A DNA stretch of 64,000 nucleotides from Planctomycetaceae bacterium (GCA_027490145.1 JAIXYQ010000006.1:124001-188000), one strand, 5' to 3'; positions 33,097-42,944 are shown, counted from the first letter of the stretch. Notes: generated from the letters alone by a model not told the origin. Program-made: numbers and translations.

Positions 33097-35052
33097 TCAC
33101 TTCGTCTCGGCGTCGCTGCTGCGACCACCCGAGGGCTGCTCGGCCTTCTTCGCAGCCTCGGCGGCACGCGCGGCACGGAACTCGTCCATGCCCGGCGGCT
33201 CCGGAAGCGCGCGCTCGATTGGAAGCATCTGCGAGAGCGGGTTCGCGGCGTACTCCGCGGCCAGCGGCCCCTTGATGTCGTCGTACACCAGGCGCCGTTG
33301 TTCCTCCGGCGCCTTGTTGTACATCGTCAGCCGGTCGTAGATCGGCTGCGACGCGTCGAGCATGACCTTCTGGAACACGAAGCGCACGCTGTCACGCAGG
33401 TCGCTCACGAGGTCAGCCATGCGCTTCTCGCCGAAGCGGTTCACGAAGTCGTAGTAGCGGTTGCCCTGGAAGAACTCGATGAGGTTGCGGGACTCACGGA
33501 TCGCATCCTCGAGGATCTTGGGCCGGTTCAGCAGCAGACCCTCGCGAAAACCGCGCTCGAGCCATCCATACACGTCGCGCCGGGCGAACTCGGGCTGGTA
33601 CTCGTACTCCCCGCGCGTGGTGTTCACGACGAAGGTGTCCAACGGTGATTCGTACTTGCTGTTGGGGATCAGTCCCGTGCGGCCGAAGAGGCGGTCCAGT
33701 CGGTCCAGGATGGCCTGCGCGCCTTCGTAGTCGCCGATGTGGTAGAGCTCGCACACCGCGCTGGACATGAAGTTCTCGTAGAAGTCGCAGAACGAGTCGC
33801 CGCCGGCGCCCCGCGTGCCGTAGTGCTTCTCGTACAGGGTCGTGAAGTAGCGGTCGATGGCCTTGATCCAGCGGGGATCGGTCAGCCGGCCAGGATTGTC
33901 GCCGCTGAACGGGTCATAGATCACGAGCCCGCTGCGTGCCATGGCCTGCATGGCCTGGATCGACACGCGGTCGTTGTTCACGATCTTGTAGACGTCGTCG
34001 TCGGTGTTCGACCGCTTCTCGGCGATCTTCTGGCCCAGGGTGGCCCAGTAGTAAGCATGGGCCTGCGGGTGCCGCCAATCGAGCGGGCCGGCATCGCGCG
34101 TGAACTCCCACATGACCGCCGGGTCCATGTTGTAGTCGTCGCGAAGCACCTTCTTGCGCAGGAAGAGGACGAGCGTGCGGAGCGCCGCCTCGTTGGCGGG
34201 ATCGGCGAAGACCCGGTCGAACTCGGCGTAGACGGGGTCGTTGGCCTTGTAACGCTCGTCGAGCTGCAGCAGCTTGGCGTACGGGCTCTCCTTCACCGCG
34301 GCCCATCGCCCGTGGTTCATCAGGAATTGCCGGTCCAGCGCGAACTGGAAGCGCCGGTCGAACCCCGACAGGCCGCTGGTCAGGCGCTCGACGAGCGCCT
34401 TCACCCCGGGTGTCCTGGCTTCGGCCTCCTCGAGCGTGTCCGGCGCATCCTTGATCGCCTCGATCCAGGCGATGCGCTGGTCCATCGGCACCGGCGGCGT
34501 GCCCAGCAGCATCTGCCACTCCCGCGCGAGCTCACGCTTGTAGTGCAGGTGCGCGTCGTCTGAGTAGCTGTCGACCTTGTGCGCAAACCAGAACGCCAGT
34601 TCCTTGTACAGGATCAGGTCGTTCGGGTTGTAGCGGATGCCCTTGTTGCGCACCAGGTCGATGCCGGCCTTGACCCACGACCAGCGCTCTTCGGGCGTGT
34701 TCGTGAGGACCGAGATGTTGTAGGCCATGTTGTGGCCGTGGAAGGCCCACACTTCCCCGAAGCGCGGCTGCAGCTTCGTGATCAGGTCGGCATCCGCCAT
34801 CGCCTCGTGGAAGAGGCCGGCCTGCTTCTGCCAGGTCGCCTTGATCCACAGGTAGTCGACGATGATGCCCCGGAGCGTGCCGATGGCGGTGCCGAGCGCG
34901 ACGATCGGCGGTGCACCCTCGACCGAGACATCGGTGTACCGCATGCCTCGCTCGTCGCTGACCGCGACGATCCGGGGCAGGAGCGCACCGCCGCCGAGCA
35001 GGGCCACGATGGCCAGCGCGAGGCAGGAGAGCTGGATGAGGCGGTCACGCAT
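33097..35052 (-). CDS. Large membrane-anchored protein of unknown function, last gene of the SPFH/ABC operon
   Basis: This 651-residue protein has one N-terminal membrane segment (about residues 6-28) and a long soluble part. That part has helical, TPR-like stretches such as WIKATWQKQAGLFHEAMADA and AFHGHNMAYNISVLT. The C terminus is Ala/Lys-rich. I do not recognise a catalytic motif. Its topology, probably facing the periplasm, and its place 3 bases after an ABC-2 permease suggest an accessory or scaffold role in that transporter. The sequence looks like a planctomycete-restricted family, which is inference from composition and from memory of similar proteins, not a search. Confidence 0.75.
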   Translation of the reverse strand: MRDRLIQLSCLALAIVALLGGGALLPRIVAVSDERGMRYTDVSVEGAPPIVALGTAIGTLRGIIVDYLWIKATWQKQAGLFHEAMADADLITKLQPRFGEVWAFHGHNMAYNISVLTNTPEERWSWVKAGIDLVRNKGIRYNPNDLILYKELAFWFAHKVDSYSDDAHLHYKRELAREWQMLLGTPPVPMDQRIAWIEAIKDAPDTLEEAEARTPGVKALVERLTSGLSGFDRRFQFALDRQFLMNHGRWAAVKESPYAKLLQLDERYKANDPVYAEFDRVFADPANEAALRTLVLFLRKKVLRDDYNMDPAVMWEFTRDAGPLDWRHPQAHAYYWATLGQKIAEKRSNTDDDVYKIVNNDRVSIQAMQAMARSGLVIYDPFSGDNPGRLTDPRWIKAIDRYFTTLYEKHYGTRGAGGDSFCDFYENFMSSAVCELYHIGDYEGAQAILDRLDRLFGRTGLIPNSKYESPLDTFVVNTTRGEYEYQPEFARRDVYGWLERGFREGLLLNRPKILEDAIRESRNLIEFFQGNRYYDFVNRFGEKRMADLVSDLRDSVRFVFQKVMLDASQPIYDRLTMYNKAPEEQRRLVYDDIKGPLAAEYAANPLSQMLPIERALPEPPGMDEFRAARAAEAAKKAEQPSGGRSSDAETK

Positions 35053-35055
35053 CGT

Positions 35056-37083
35056 TCAGCCCACCCCGCTGTAGATGGCGAGTTCCTTGCGGCGGAACCC
35101 AAGCCAGCCCAGCGCGAGCGCCAGACCGGTCCAACCGATCCCGATGAAGAGCGCCGACTGCACGAGCGCCGTCAGGCCGATCGAGCGGCCATCGACGAGC
35201 GCATCGACGGGCTTGGTCGCGCCGAATGCACCGAGCAGCCACTGGCTCGTGAAGGCGATGCCCTTGATGACCAGCTGCACCCACTGCAGCACGACCGGGG
35301 TCTCCTCGGCGATGCGGTACTGCTCGACGCTGATCTGGATGAACGGCGCCAGCTGCGCCGCCACGAAGATCGTGAACGCGAGCAGGCAGGCCACGCCGAA
35401 GCTCAGGATCGTCGCACTGGCCACGCCCAGCATGGCCAGGAAGGCGAGCTTCGTCCACTGCACGCCCATCGCGCGCGCGAAGTTGCCGCCGAAGCTGCCC
35501 ACCGCGTAGAGGATCTCGATCCCGTCGGGATCGAACACGATCGTCCCTTCGCCGGGCGTGAAGTTGGTGCCGTCGAATCCCAGCGACATGATCTCGACGG
35601 TCAGGTCGCCGTTGGCATCGATGAGTTCGGCGGGGATCGGCAGCACGTTGGCCTGCACGGGCACGAACTGCTTGTCGACCCAGGATCCATCGGCGAAGCG
35701 GAAGATCACCGGATGCTGTTCGTGCGAGTCATCCTGGCCGAGGTGGAACTCGTAGCGGAGCGTCACCTGCTCCGTGCCGCGCGGTACGGACACGTTCCGG
35801 AACGTGAAGGCCTTGCCCTGCCCCGCGGGAACCGCTCGCTGCTGGCTGCCGAAGGCCGTGATGCGCTCCTCGGCCAGCTTGATGCGGGTCTCGTACAGGT
35901 CGCGCTCGCCGGAGTCGATCTCGGCCTTCAGGACCGGATCGCTCTCGATGGCCTGGTCGACCATCTCCACCAGCCGTTCGGGCTGGAGCGACTCGTACTC
36001 GGCCAGCCGGCCCTGCCGCGCGACCAGCACTTCCTCACGGACCGCACGCGCATCGAGCGGATCGGCCGCCGGGCGCAGCGAGAGGTACTGGACGTAGGCC
36101 ACGATGCACGTGGCGCCCACGAGCAGGATGCTCGTGTTCACGGCCATGATCCCCAACCACTTGCCCAGCATGTACTGCGCACGCGAGACCGGCTTGGTCA
36201 GGAGCTGCCAGATCTGTCGGTCGCGCATCTCGAAGGCGACGGTCGAGCACGCCAGGAGCAGCGTCATCACCGACGCCACGCTGAAGACGAGGCCGCAGCC
36301 GCGGCTGATGAAGGTCTGGATCTGGTAGCGCAGCGGTGAAGCCGGGTCGATCGACAGCGGCAGGATCGGCAGGACCACCAGCAGGAGCCCGATGAACGCG
36401 ACGCTGATGCGCTGCCGTTGCGCCTCGCGCATGACGGTTGCCGCGATCGCGAAGACCGGTGACGCACCCGACAGCAGCGCCCCGAGCACGCCCACGACCA
36501 GGAGGAACGACAGCGCGAGCGCACCGATGCCCACGAGCGCCAGCGCCAGCGGTACCTGTCCGAACCACACCGACACCGCACTCGACAGCCCGGCGAGGAC
36601 CGAGATGACCACGAGGTGCATCGCCAGGCCGGACCAGATGCAGCCGATGGACAGGACAAGGAGCGCGGACACCAGCGCCAGGCAGTTCTCGAGGCTCTGG
36701 ACGAGCCCGGCGGGTGCCCACGGGGGCAGCGTGGGCGAGACGAGCACGCGGGCCAGGTCATCGACCCCGACCAGGCGCCCCTGCGCATCGGCCATGCGCG
36801 GCACCATCGCCTTGATGCGCGGACCGCCGTAGACGAAGTCGCCGATCGTCAGTTCGCCCCGCTCGAGCAGGGCGATCGCCTCGGGCGAGCGCTCATCGAG
36901 GTCGATCACGGCGAGTTCCGTCTGCATGCGGAACCGCAGCGCCTGGGCCCGGGCGGCCGCCAGCAGGAGCGGCATGGCCGCGCCGACGATGAGCAACGCC
37001 GAGAGCACGGTCAGCACGACCTTGCCGCGTCGCGACTGGGCGAACGCCGAGAACCGGTCGAGCCTGGTGCGGAGCGAGGGCAT
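35056..37083 (-). CDS. ABC-2-type exporter permease
   Basis: This 675-residue membrane protein starts with a basic region and a signal-anchor (about 23-45), and has two groups of hydrophobic segments: about 115-310 and 505-670. Between them lies a large soluble domain of mixed character. The loop RDRQIWQLLTKPVSRAQYML before a membrane segment (LGKWLG) is typical of ABC-2 permeases. It begins on the stop codon of the ATPase gene (1-base overlap), so it is translationally coupled. A related permease at 43042-44040 shares the KPV-R-LGK-LG motif and may pair with it. Confidence 0.85.
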   Translation of the reverse strand: MPSLRTRLDRFSAFAQSRRGKVVLTVLSALLIVGAAMPLLLAAARAQALRFRMQTELAVIDLDERSPEAIALLERGELTIGDFVYGGPRIKAMVPRMADAQGRLVGVDDLARVLVSPTLPPWAPAGLVQSLENCLALVSALLVLSIGCIWSGLAMHLVVISVLAGLSSAVSVWFGQVPLALALVGIGALALSFLLVVGVLGALLSGASPVFAIAATVMREAQRQRISVAFIGLLLVVLPILPLSIDPASPLRYQIQTFISRGCGLVFSVASVMTLLLACSTVAFEMRDRQIWQLLTKPVSRAQYMLGKWLGIMAVNTSILLVGATCIVAYVQYLSLRPAADPLDARAVREEVLVARQGRLAEYESLQPERLVEMVDQAIESDPVLKAEIDSGERDLYETRIKLAEERITAFGSQQRAVPAGQGKAFTFRNVSVPRGTEQVTLRYEFHLGQDDSHEQHPVIFRFADGSWVDKQFVPVQANVLPIPAELIDANGDLTVEIMSLGFDGTNFTPGEGTIVFDPDGIEILYAVGSFGGNFARAMGVQWTKLAFLAMLGVASATILSFGVACLLAFTIFVAAQLAPFIQISVEQYRIAEETPVVLQWVQLVIKGIAFTSQWLLGAFGATKPVDALVDGRSIGLTALVQSALFIGIGWTGLALALGWLGFRRKELAIYSGVG

Positions 37084-38363
37084 CAGCCCTGCTTCCCCTT
37101 CGGTGCATCACCCTGGTCGCCGAGCAGGCCCTCGATGATCGAGCGATCGACATCCTTCGACGCCGGCTTCGCGCCGGGCACGCTGCCTGCAGGGCCCGTG
37201 GACGGGGATGTCGGGCCCGGGCCGGCGTTGGACACCCCAACCTCCCGGGACGCCGTCGGCGCGGCCGGCGAGGCACCGGATCCACCGCTGCTCAGTTCGG
37301 CCAGCACATCCTGCCGCGCATCCGTTGCACTGGGCACACGCGCAGGCTGGGCGGGGCTCGAGGGCCGGTCCTCGGCTCGTTGCAGGCCATCGACCAGCGC
37401 GCGGCCCTCGGCCTGCGTCGCGGGTCCTGCACCCCCACCGAGGAAACGAGCCGTCTGGCCACCCTGCAGCGCGCCGCTGGTCGCCGCCTGTTCAGCCTGG
37501 GCCTTCGCCACGAGCCCCATGAAGAACTCCTCGAGCCGCTGCCGCGCCGGCTGCACGGACTCCACCGCGACGCCTTCCTCGCGACGCACGAGTTCGTCGA
37601 TGTGGCTGATGGTTGCGGCGCGCACCTTGGGCAGGCGGATCACCGTGTGGTCGGTGTCGCTGAGCAGGTCCCCTGCCGTGCCTTGCGCCCGGATGCGGCC
37701 GCCGTACAGGATCACCATGCGCGTGCAGACGTCCTCGACGTCCGCGAGCAGGTGGCTCGAGAGCAGGATGGTCTTGCCGCGGCGGCCGAGCTCGATGAGC
37801 AGTTCCTTGACCTGGTGCGTGCCGACGGGGTCGAGGCCGCTGGTCGGCTCGTCGAGGATCAGGAACTCGGGATCGTTGATCAGCGCCTGCGCGAGGCCGA
37901 GCCGTCGGGCCATGCCCTTGGAGAACTCTCCCACCGCACGGTGCGCCACGTGCTGCAGGCCAACCATCTCGAGCAGCTCGTCGACGCGCTCCCGGCGCAT
38001 GGACCGGCGCTGGCCGAAGAGCTTGGCGTAGTACTCGAGCGTCTCGCGCGGATTGAGGAATCGGTAGAGGTACGACTCCTCTGGCAGGTAGCCGATGCGG
38101 CTCTTCACCGAGACGTCGCCGGGATCGCGGCCGAAGACGCTGAGCTTGCCCCGCGATCGGCGCAGCAGGCCGAGGATCATCTTGATGGTGGTGCTCTTGC
38201 CGCTGCCGTTTGGCCCGAGCAGGCCGAAGATCTCGCGCTCGCGGATCTCGAAGTCGATGCCATCCACCGCGCGGGCCTTGGACCGCATCCAGAAATCCGA
38301 GAAGTCCTTGGTCAGGCCGATCGCCTCGACGATGGGACGGGCCTGCTCGCTTGATGCAGTCAT
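37083..38363 (-). CDS. ABC-2-type exporter ATP-binding protein with a long C-terminal extension
   Basis: This 426-residue ATPase has Walker A GPNGSGKST (50-58), GYLPEESYLY in the Q-loop region, the signature FSKGMARR (147-154) and Walker B FLILDEPTSG (167-176), with SSHLLADVEDVC containing the switch His. The fold ends near residue 260. The last 165 residues are an Ala/Gly/Pro/Ser-rich extension, including GGQTARFLGGGAGPA, absent from ordinary ABC ATPases and likely disordered. It starts 18 bases after the SPFH gene at 38382-39827 and overlaps the permease gene by one base. It is the only ATPase near the two ABC-2 permeases of this cluster. Confidence 0.9.
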   Translation of the reverse strand: MTASSEQARPIVEAIGLTKDFSDFWMRSKARAVDGIDFEIREREIFGLLGPNGSGKSTTIKMILGLLRRSRGKLSVFGRDPGDVSVKSRIGYLPEESYLYRFLNPRETLEYYAKLFGQRRSMRRERVDELLEMVGLQHVAHRAVGEFSKGMARRLGLAQALINDPEFLILDEPTSGLDPVGTHQVKELLIELGRRGKTILLSSHLLADVEDVCTRMVILYGGRIRAQGTAGDLLSDTDHTVIRLPKVRAATISHIDELVRREEGVAVESVQPARQRLEEFFMGLVAKAQAEQAATSGALQGGQTARFLGGGAGPATQAEGRALVDGLQRAEDRPSSPAQPARVPSATDARQDVLAELSSGGSGASPAAPTASREVGVSNAGPGPTSPSTGPAGSVPGAKPASKDVDRSIIEGLLGDQGDAPKGKQG

Positions 38364-38381
38364 CGGTCGCTCCTTGCGCGG

Positions 38382-39827
38382 TCAGGGCTGCGCGAAGCCC
38401 TTCTTGCCGTCCTTCTCCAGGCGACGGCCTGCCTTGTCGATCAGGATCTGGCGGCTGCCGAGCTGGAACGCGGGGTCCTGCGCGCCGAGCATCTGGGCCT
38501 CGAGCTTCTTGCGTTCGAGTTCGGCGTTGCGGCGCGCCTGCATGATGTCGTTGGCGCTCTTGATCGCCACGTCAAGCGCGCCCGTGCCCTGCGGCACGGA
38601 GAAGACCTCGGTCGTGGGCGAGGTCAGCGTGTCGCGCAGGGCCTCGAGCCAGAGCTGCCGCACGAGCTGGCGCGGATTCTGACGGAAGCTCGGCGCCAGG
38701 CTGGCGAGCCGGCGCTGCTCGGCACCGAGCGTGGCCTCGACCTGGACCTGGTAGGCACGGCCACGCGCGACCGTGCGCGCCGCCATGCCCCCGATGTCGG
38801 GCTGCTCGAGGCGACGGCCGATCTCGGCGAGCTTGGCGTCGGCAGCCTGCTTCGTCTGGGGCTGGCCCGGATCGACCTGCGAGAGGAGGCCTTCGTACGC
38901 GGCGATCATGTCGAGGATCTCGCCGTAGCGCGGACCGGCGGCAGCCAGGAGACGCGTGTTTGCGTCCTGACGGGCCTTCTCGACGTTGGTCTTCGCATCC
39001 TCGCGCGCAGCCTGTACGGCCTGCACCGCGTTGCGCACGGCAAGCGGAGCGATGCGCTCGGGGATCTGCACGCTGGCCAGCTGCAGGCCGCTCTGCATGC
39101 GATCGAGCTGCGACTGGGCGCGCTCACGGACCATCTGCGCGGGCAGGTCACGCTGCTCGAGGAGTTCCACCAGCGTGAGCTGCGCCGCCGTCTGCACCAT
39201 GGCGGCGCGGACGGCGAGCCGGACCAGCGCATCGCGGCGTTCCCAGTCGAAGGAACGCACCAGCTGCACGGGATCGGCGACGCCGTACTCGACCACGAGC
39301 TGCACGTGCGCCAGGTCGCCGTCGGCGGTGATCAGCGATCCATCGACGCCGGGGCGGATCGGATTCGCGGTATCGGCACCTTCGGTCGCCTGGTCCAGCG
39401 TGACCTGGTCGCCCTTGGATCGGAACCAGAACTCATTGCGCAAGTCGACCACGCGCTTCTGCTCGAACGAGATGACCTGTCCCACCGGATACGGCCAGAA
39501 CGGCTGCAATCCCGGGGAAAGGGCCTCCTCGCCCGGCGCGCCTTCGATCGCACCGAAGACGGTTCGCACGCCGGTGTGGCCCTCCTGCACGGTCTGGAAG
39601 CCGGAGAAGAGGAACGCCACCACCAGTCCAGCGATGGCGAACTGCAGCAGGCGGTACGAGAGCTTGAGCGCATCGGCGAGGCTCTGGTTCGCCGGGTTCA
39701 TCGCGGCACGGACCGCCGCGACGTCGTTCGCCGAGGCCTCGACCGCGAACTCGGCATGGGCTGCGCGCCGCGGGTGGGACGACGCGGGATCGGCCCCAGC
39801 CGGATCGGTGGGATCGCCCTCGCTCAC
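38382..39827 (-). CDS. SPFH/band 7 membrane protein (HflK-like)
   Basis: This 481-residue protein has an Ala-rich cytoplasmic start, one membrane segment (about 60-80, FAIAGLVVAFLFSGF) and a band 7/SPFH domain. EGHTGVRTVFGAI at its front and DLAHVQLVVEYGVADPVQL are typical of HflK/prohibitin relatives. A long helical region follows (AREDAKTNVEKARQDANTR), probably a coiled coil for oligomerisation. HflK/HflC normally control the FtsH protease; no ftsH is seen here. It overlaps the upstream SPFH gene by 4 bases and precedes an ABC ATPase. Confidence 0.85.
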   Translation of the reverse strand: MSEGDPTDPAGADPASSHPRRAAHAEFAVEASANDVAAVRAAMNPANQSLADALKLSYRLLQFAIAGLVVAFLFSGFQTVQEGHTGVRTVFGAIEGAPGEEALSPGLQPFWPYPVGQVISFEQKRVVDLRNEFWFRSKGDQVTLDQATEGADTANPIRPGVDGSLITADGDLAHVQLVVEYGVADPVQLVRSFDWERRDALVRLAVRAAMVQTAAQLTLVELLEQRDLPAQMVRERAQSQLDRMQSGLQLASVQIPERIAPLAVRNAVQAVQAAREDAKTNVEKARQDANTRLLAAAGPRYGEILDMIAAYEGLLSQVDPGQPQTKQAADAKLAEIGRRLEQPDIGGMAARTVARGRAYQVQVEATLGAEQRRLASLAPSFRQNPRQLVRQLWLEALRDTLTSPTTEVFSVPQGTGALDVAIKSANDIMQARRNAELERKKLEAQMLGAQDPAFQLGSRQILIDKAGRRLEKDGKKGFAQP

Positions 39828-40741
39828 TTCGAGCCCTCCTTCGCCGGCTGCGGGATGCCCTTGGCGTCGGTGGGCGCATCAAGGTCCACCAGGTGGAACG
39901 GCGCCCGGCTCGTGTCCGTGATGAAGGTCGTGCTGCCCGAGAGCGAGGCACGCAGCGTGTCGAGCCAGGCGAGGAAGATCGCCAGGTCCGCGTCCTCGCG
40001 CATCTGCTCGTAGTAGCGCGTGGCCTGCTCGTTGCCGACGGACTCGATGTTCGCGGCCCACTGCTCGGCGAACTTGCGGATCGTGTCGGCCTGGCTCGCC
40101 GCCTGGCTCTTGATGGCATCCGCCTCGCTGTTGCCCTTGCTTTCCTCGAGGTTGGCGAGCGTTTCCTGCACGGTCGCCATGCGGCGGAGCACCGCCACGG
40201 TCGTCTTGGGCGGGAGCACGATCTGGCTGATGCCGACATCCACGGGCTCCACGCCCGGCGCGCGGGTCTTGCGGAGGTCGGCCAGGATGGCGTCCTCGGC
40301 TGCGGCGATCTTGCTGTCGGGGCCGATCAGTTCGTTGAAGGAGTACTGGCCGATCGCGCGCACCGCACCCTGCAGCTGCGTCTCGAGTTCCTTGCCCGCC
40401 TTCTCGAGCGTGCCGAACGACGTGTAGAACTGCAGCGGTCCGTCGCCCTCGCCATCGATGCGCCACAGCAGGTACGCCTGCACCACGACCTGCTGGCCAT
40501 CGCGCGTGAGCACGGTCTCGAGCGGGCTCTCGATGAACTGGCGGCGCACGTCGAGCTTGACGGCGCGGTCGATGAAGAACGGCGCCTTCAGGTGCATGCC
40601 GGCATCACGCTGGATGCCCGCAGGCTTGCCGAGGCGTTCGAGCACGGCCACTTCGTTGAACCCGACCGAGTAGGTCGTGTTGAACAGCACGAGCACGAGG
40701 AGGATGACCGAACCGACGATGATGGGGATGCGCTTGCTCAT
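39824..40741 (-). CDS. SPFH/band 7 membrane protein (HflC-like)
   Basis: This 305-residue protein has one N-terminal membrane segment (about 7-25) and an SPFH domain, with FNEVAVLERLGKPAG and DVGISQIVLPPKTTVAVLRR, then a helical region rich in Gln and Ala (EESKGNSEADAIKSQAASQA). The length and the ending LVDLDAPTDAKG resemble HflC. By analogy with HflKC it would assemble with the HflK-like neighbour into a membrane cage. It starts 15 bases after the 707-residue SPFH gene and overlaps the next one by 4 bases. Confidence 0.88.
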   Translation of the reverse strand: MSKRIPIIVGSVILLVLVLFNTTYSVGFNEVAVLERLGKPAGIQRDAGMHLKAPFFIDRAVKLDVRRQFIESPLETVLTRDGQQVVVQAYLLWRIDGEGDGPLQFYTSFGTLEKAGKELETQLQGAVRAIGQYSFNELIGPDSKIAAAEDAILADLRKTRAPGVEPVDVGISQIVLPPKTTVAVLRRMATVQETLANLEESKGNSEADAIKSQAASQADTIRKFAEQWAANIESVGNEQATRYYEQMREDADLAIFLAWLDTLRASLSGSTTFITDTSRAPFHLVDLDAPTDAKGIPQPAKEGSK

Positions 40742-40756
40742 GGTGGGAACGATGGA

Positions 40757-42880
40757 TCAGTTGCCGGACTCGCCGTCCTTGGTCAGGTAATCACCGAGAT
40801 TGAGGCCCGACTCGGGCTCCTGCATCTCGATGTGCATGCGGACCCTGCCCGGATCCGCGCCGATGACGTACTTCATGCGCGCCCTGGCGAGCTGTTCGCC
40901 GAGCACATCCATGGTGCGGCGCTGGCGGTAGAGCTCGGGCGCCGCGCGGAAGGCCGCCGACTGTCCCGCGACCTCGCTCGCGTTGCGGCTGGCGTCGAGC
41001 TGGAGTTCCCAGCGGCGGGCGCGGGCCTTCGCGATGACGCTCGACGCCTGGGCTGGATTCCGCAGGAGGATCGATTCGACGGCGCGCCGCAACTCGGCCG
41101 CCTGGGCAGAATCGATGCCGTGCTCGCGTTCCGCCGCGCGCAGGCGTTCGATGGCGGCCACTGCCTCGCGCGCGACATCCGTACCGCCGACGACCGCGGC
41201 CATCGTGGTGTTGACCACGCGCTGGGCTTCGTCGAGCACCTTGCGGGCGTTCTGCGTGTCGATCGAGAGTTCCTCGAACATGCCCGCACTCTCGCCCGGC
41301 GGACGGAGCGCCGGGATGAGCACGCTGACCACCTCGACGCCGCAGGACTCGGCATCGAACGCGGCCTGGATGCGGCCCTTCAGCGCCGCACCGAGGGAGT
41401 CGGCATCGGGCGAGAGCACGCGATCGAGGGGTTGCGTGGCCAGGAACTGGGTGGCCTCGCGCAGCGAGATCGCACGGAGCGCCCGTTCACGCATGGTCAG
41501 CGGACTCCGTCGGCTGCGGGCTTCGCTGGCGAAGGACAGGAAGTCGATCAGGCCCGTGGGGCGCACGCGGTAGTTCAGCACGATGTCCGCGTTCACGAGC
41601 GCGAACTGCGTGCTCACCGAACGCGCCGCGGCGTCGTCTTCGCCGGCCACCGGCGTCGGCGCGATGGCCGACTCGGCACGGCGCGCGGCCGTGCTGGCGC
41701 TGACGATGAAGGGCTTGCGCTCGGGATCATCCGGCTGGTCGCTGGCCCAGGCGTAGCCCTGCTGGAGCGACTTGGGGCCGAGTTGCACCGACCGGACGGT
41801 GGCCACCGGCCAGATCTCGACGGTCTCGATCGGCCAGGGCCACTTGAGCACCAACTCACCCTGCGAGACATCGCCCACGACGCGGCCGCCTCGCAGGCGC
41901 ACGGCCTGCTCGCCGGGTCCGACCACCACCACCATGCTCATCGCCACCAGCAGGATCGCCGCGATGGTGCCGAGCTTGGCCACGTTGCGCAGCAGCAGTT
42001 GGTAGCCCCAGCTGCTGGTGATGTCGAAGCCGAACTGGTAGTTGACGGCCTCGTTGATGCCGCGCACGATCGAGTCGGGCGCCGCAAGCAGGCCGAGCAC
42101 CTTGCTGTCGAACGCGGCGCGCGGGATCTCGCCCAGCCGCCGCGGTCGGTACAGGTTCAGCACGAAGTTCAGGACGATCTCGCCGGCCAGGCCGAAGAGC
42201 AGGAACGGCAGCGCCTGGGCCATGCGCTCGAGCACGGTCGGCTGGTCGACGTAGCGCATGGCCACGCCGACGGCCACGGCCAGCAGCACGATGGCGTTGC
42301 CGACCATGACACCGGCTCCGCCACGCAGGTTCTGCCAAGCCGGCAGCGACGCCATGCCCGCGATCCACCGGCTGAACACGAAGCACAGCAGCGCGAGGAA
42401 CGCGCAGCCGGCCAACATCCATCCACCGTTGGTGGCGACCCGGAACGCCTCGACGCTCGGCTTGGGATCGTTGAGCGCCTCGAAGTAGCCGAGGATGCGC
42501 CAGCCCAGGAGCGTGTAGGCCCCGGCCATGAGCATGCTCGCGGCGGGCACCAGCACACGGTGCATGAGCTCGAGCCGGCGGGCGGCCACGCGGGCATCCG
42601 CGGCACCGGCCTCGAAGACGCTCTGGCGGTCGCCCCGCGTCGCCGCGAGTTCCTCCGTCTCGAGTTCCTCGAGCCGCTCCAGGCGGTGTTGGTGGAACGT
42701 GATGACCAGCGCGATCCACGCCAGGGCCCCGGTGAGCACCATCAGGCTGACCCAGGTCAGCGTGGTGTCCGACTGGACCCGTGCGAAGATGAGCACCAGC
42801 AGCCCGATGACGAGCTGCAGGATGAGCCCGAAACCGGAAACGCGAGTGGCCTGTTGGTAGGCGAAGTGGTCGATCCGCAT
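40757..42880 (-). CDS. Polytopic SPFH/band 7 protein with seven membrane segments
   Basis: This 707-residue protein is the first gene of the operon. It has about seven hydrophobic segments (about 15-35, 41-62, 109-130, 152-172, 187-209, 222-243 and 299-320). An SPFH domain follows from VVVVGPGEQAVRLRGGRV (about 317) to about 560, and then a long helical region. Ordinary HflK proteins have one membrane segment, so the six extra ones are unusual. The start at 42880 (MRIDHFAYQQ) is chosen because the open frame upstream reaches 43018, over the divergent promoter, and has poor composition; the GTG at 42889 is an alternative. Confidence 0.85.
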   Translation of the reverse strand: MRIDHFAYQQATRVSGFGLILQLVIGLLVLIFARVQSDTTLTWVSLMVLTGALAWIALVITFHQHRLERLEELETEELAATRGDRQSVFEAGAADARVAARRLELMHRVLVPAASMLMAGAYTLLGWRILGYFEALNDPKPSVEAFRVATNGGWMLAGCAFLALLCFVFSRWIAGMASLPAWQNLRGGAGVMVGNAIVLLAVAVGVAMRYVDQPTVLERMAQALPFLLFGLAGEIVLNFVLNLYRPRRLGEIPRAAFDSKVLGLLAAPDSIVRGINEAVNYQFGFDITSSWGYQLLLRNVAKLGTIAAILLVAMSMVVVVGPGEQAVRLRGGRVVGDVSQGELVLKWPWPIETVEIWPVATVRSVQLGPKSLQQGYAWASDQPDDPERKPFIVSASTAARRAESAIAPTPVAGEDDAAARSVSTQFALVNADIVLNYRVRPTGLIDFLSFASEARSRRSPLTMRERALRAISLREATQFLATQPLDRVLSPDADSLGAALKGRIQAAFDAESCGVEVVSVLIPALRPPGESAGMFEELSIDTQNARKVLDEAQRVVNTTMAAVVGGTDVAREAVAAIERLRAAEREHGIDSAQAAELRRAVESILLRNPAQASSVIAKARARRWELQLDASRNASEVAGQSAAFRAAPELYRQRRTMDVLGEQLARARMKYVIGADPGRVRMHIEMQEPESGLNLGDYLTKDGESGN

Positions 42881-42938
42881 GGCATGCACCGGGAGGGCCC
42901 AGAGACGTGAAGGGAGGGACCCGAAACGGTGTGGTCGG

Positions 42939-42944
42939 AGTGTA
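42939..42944 (-). promoter_or_regulatory. Possible -10 box of the SPFH/ABC operon
   Basis: TACACT on the minus strand would give a leader of about 52 bases before 42880. No -35 box is clear. It shares the 161-base divergent region with the permease promoter at 43007-43035. Confidence 0.4.

Noticed and set aside
35056-38363. Reading the ABC-2 pair as a copper (NosFY) or gliding (GldAF) transporter
   Set aside because: The permease has a much larger soluble domain and no NosD or gliding partner lies nearby, so no specific role is supported.
39893-42910. 1005-codon plus-strand frame antisense to the SPFH genes
   Set aside because: Composition (His/Arg/Glu/Ala runs) is that of an antisense frame, and the minus strand has three clear SPFH proteins.
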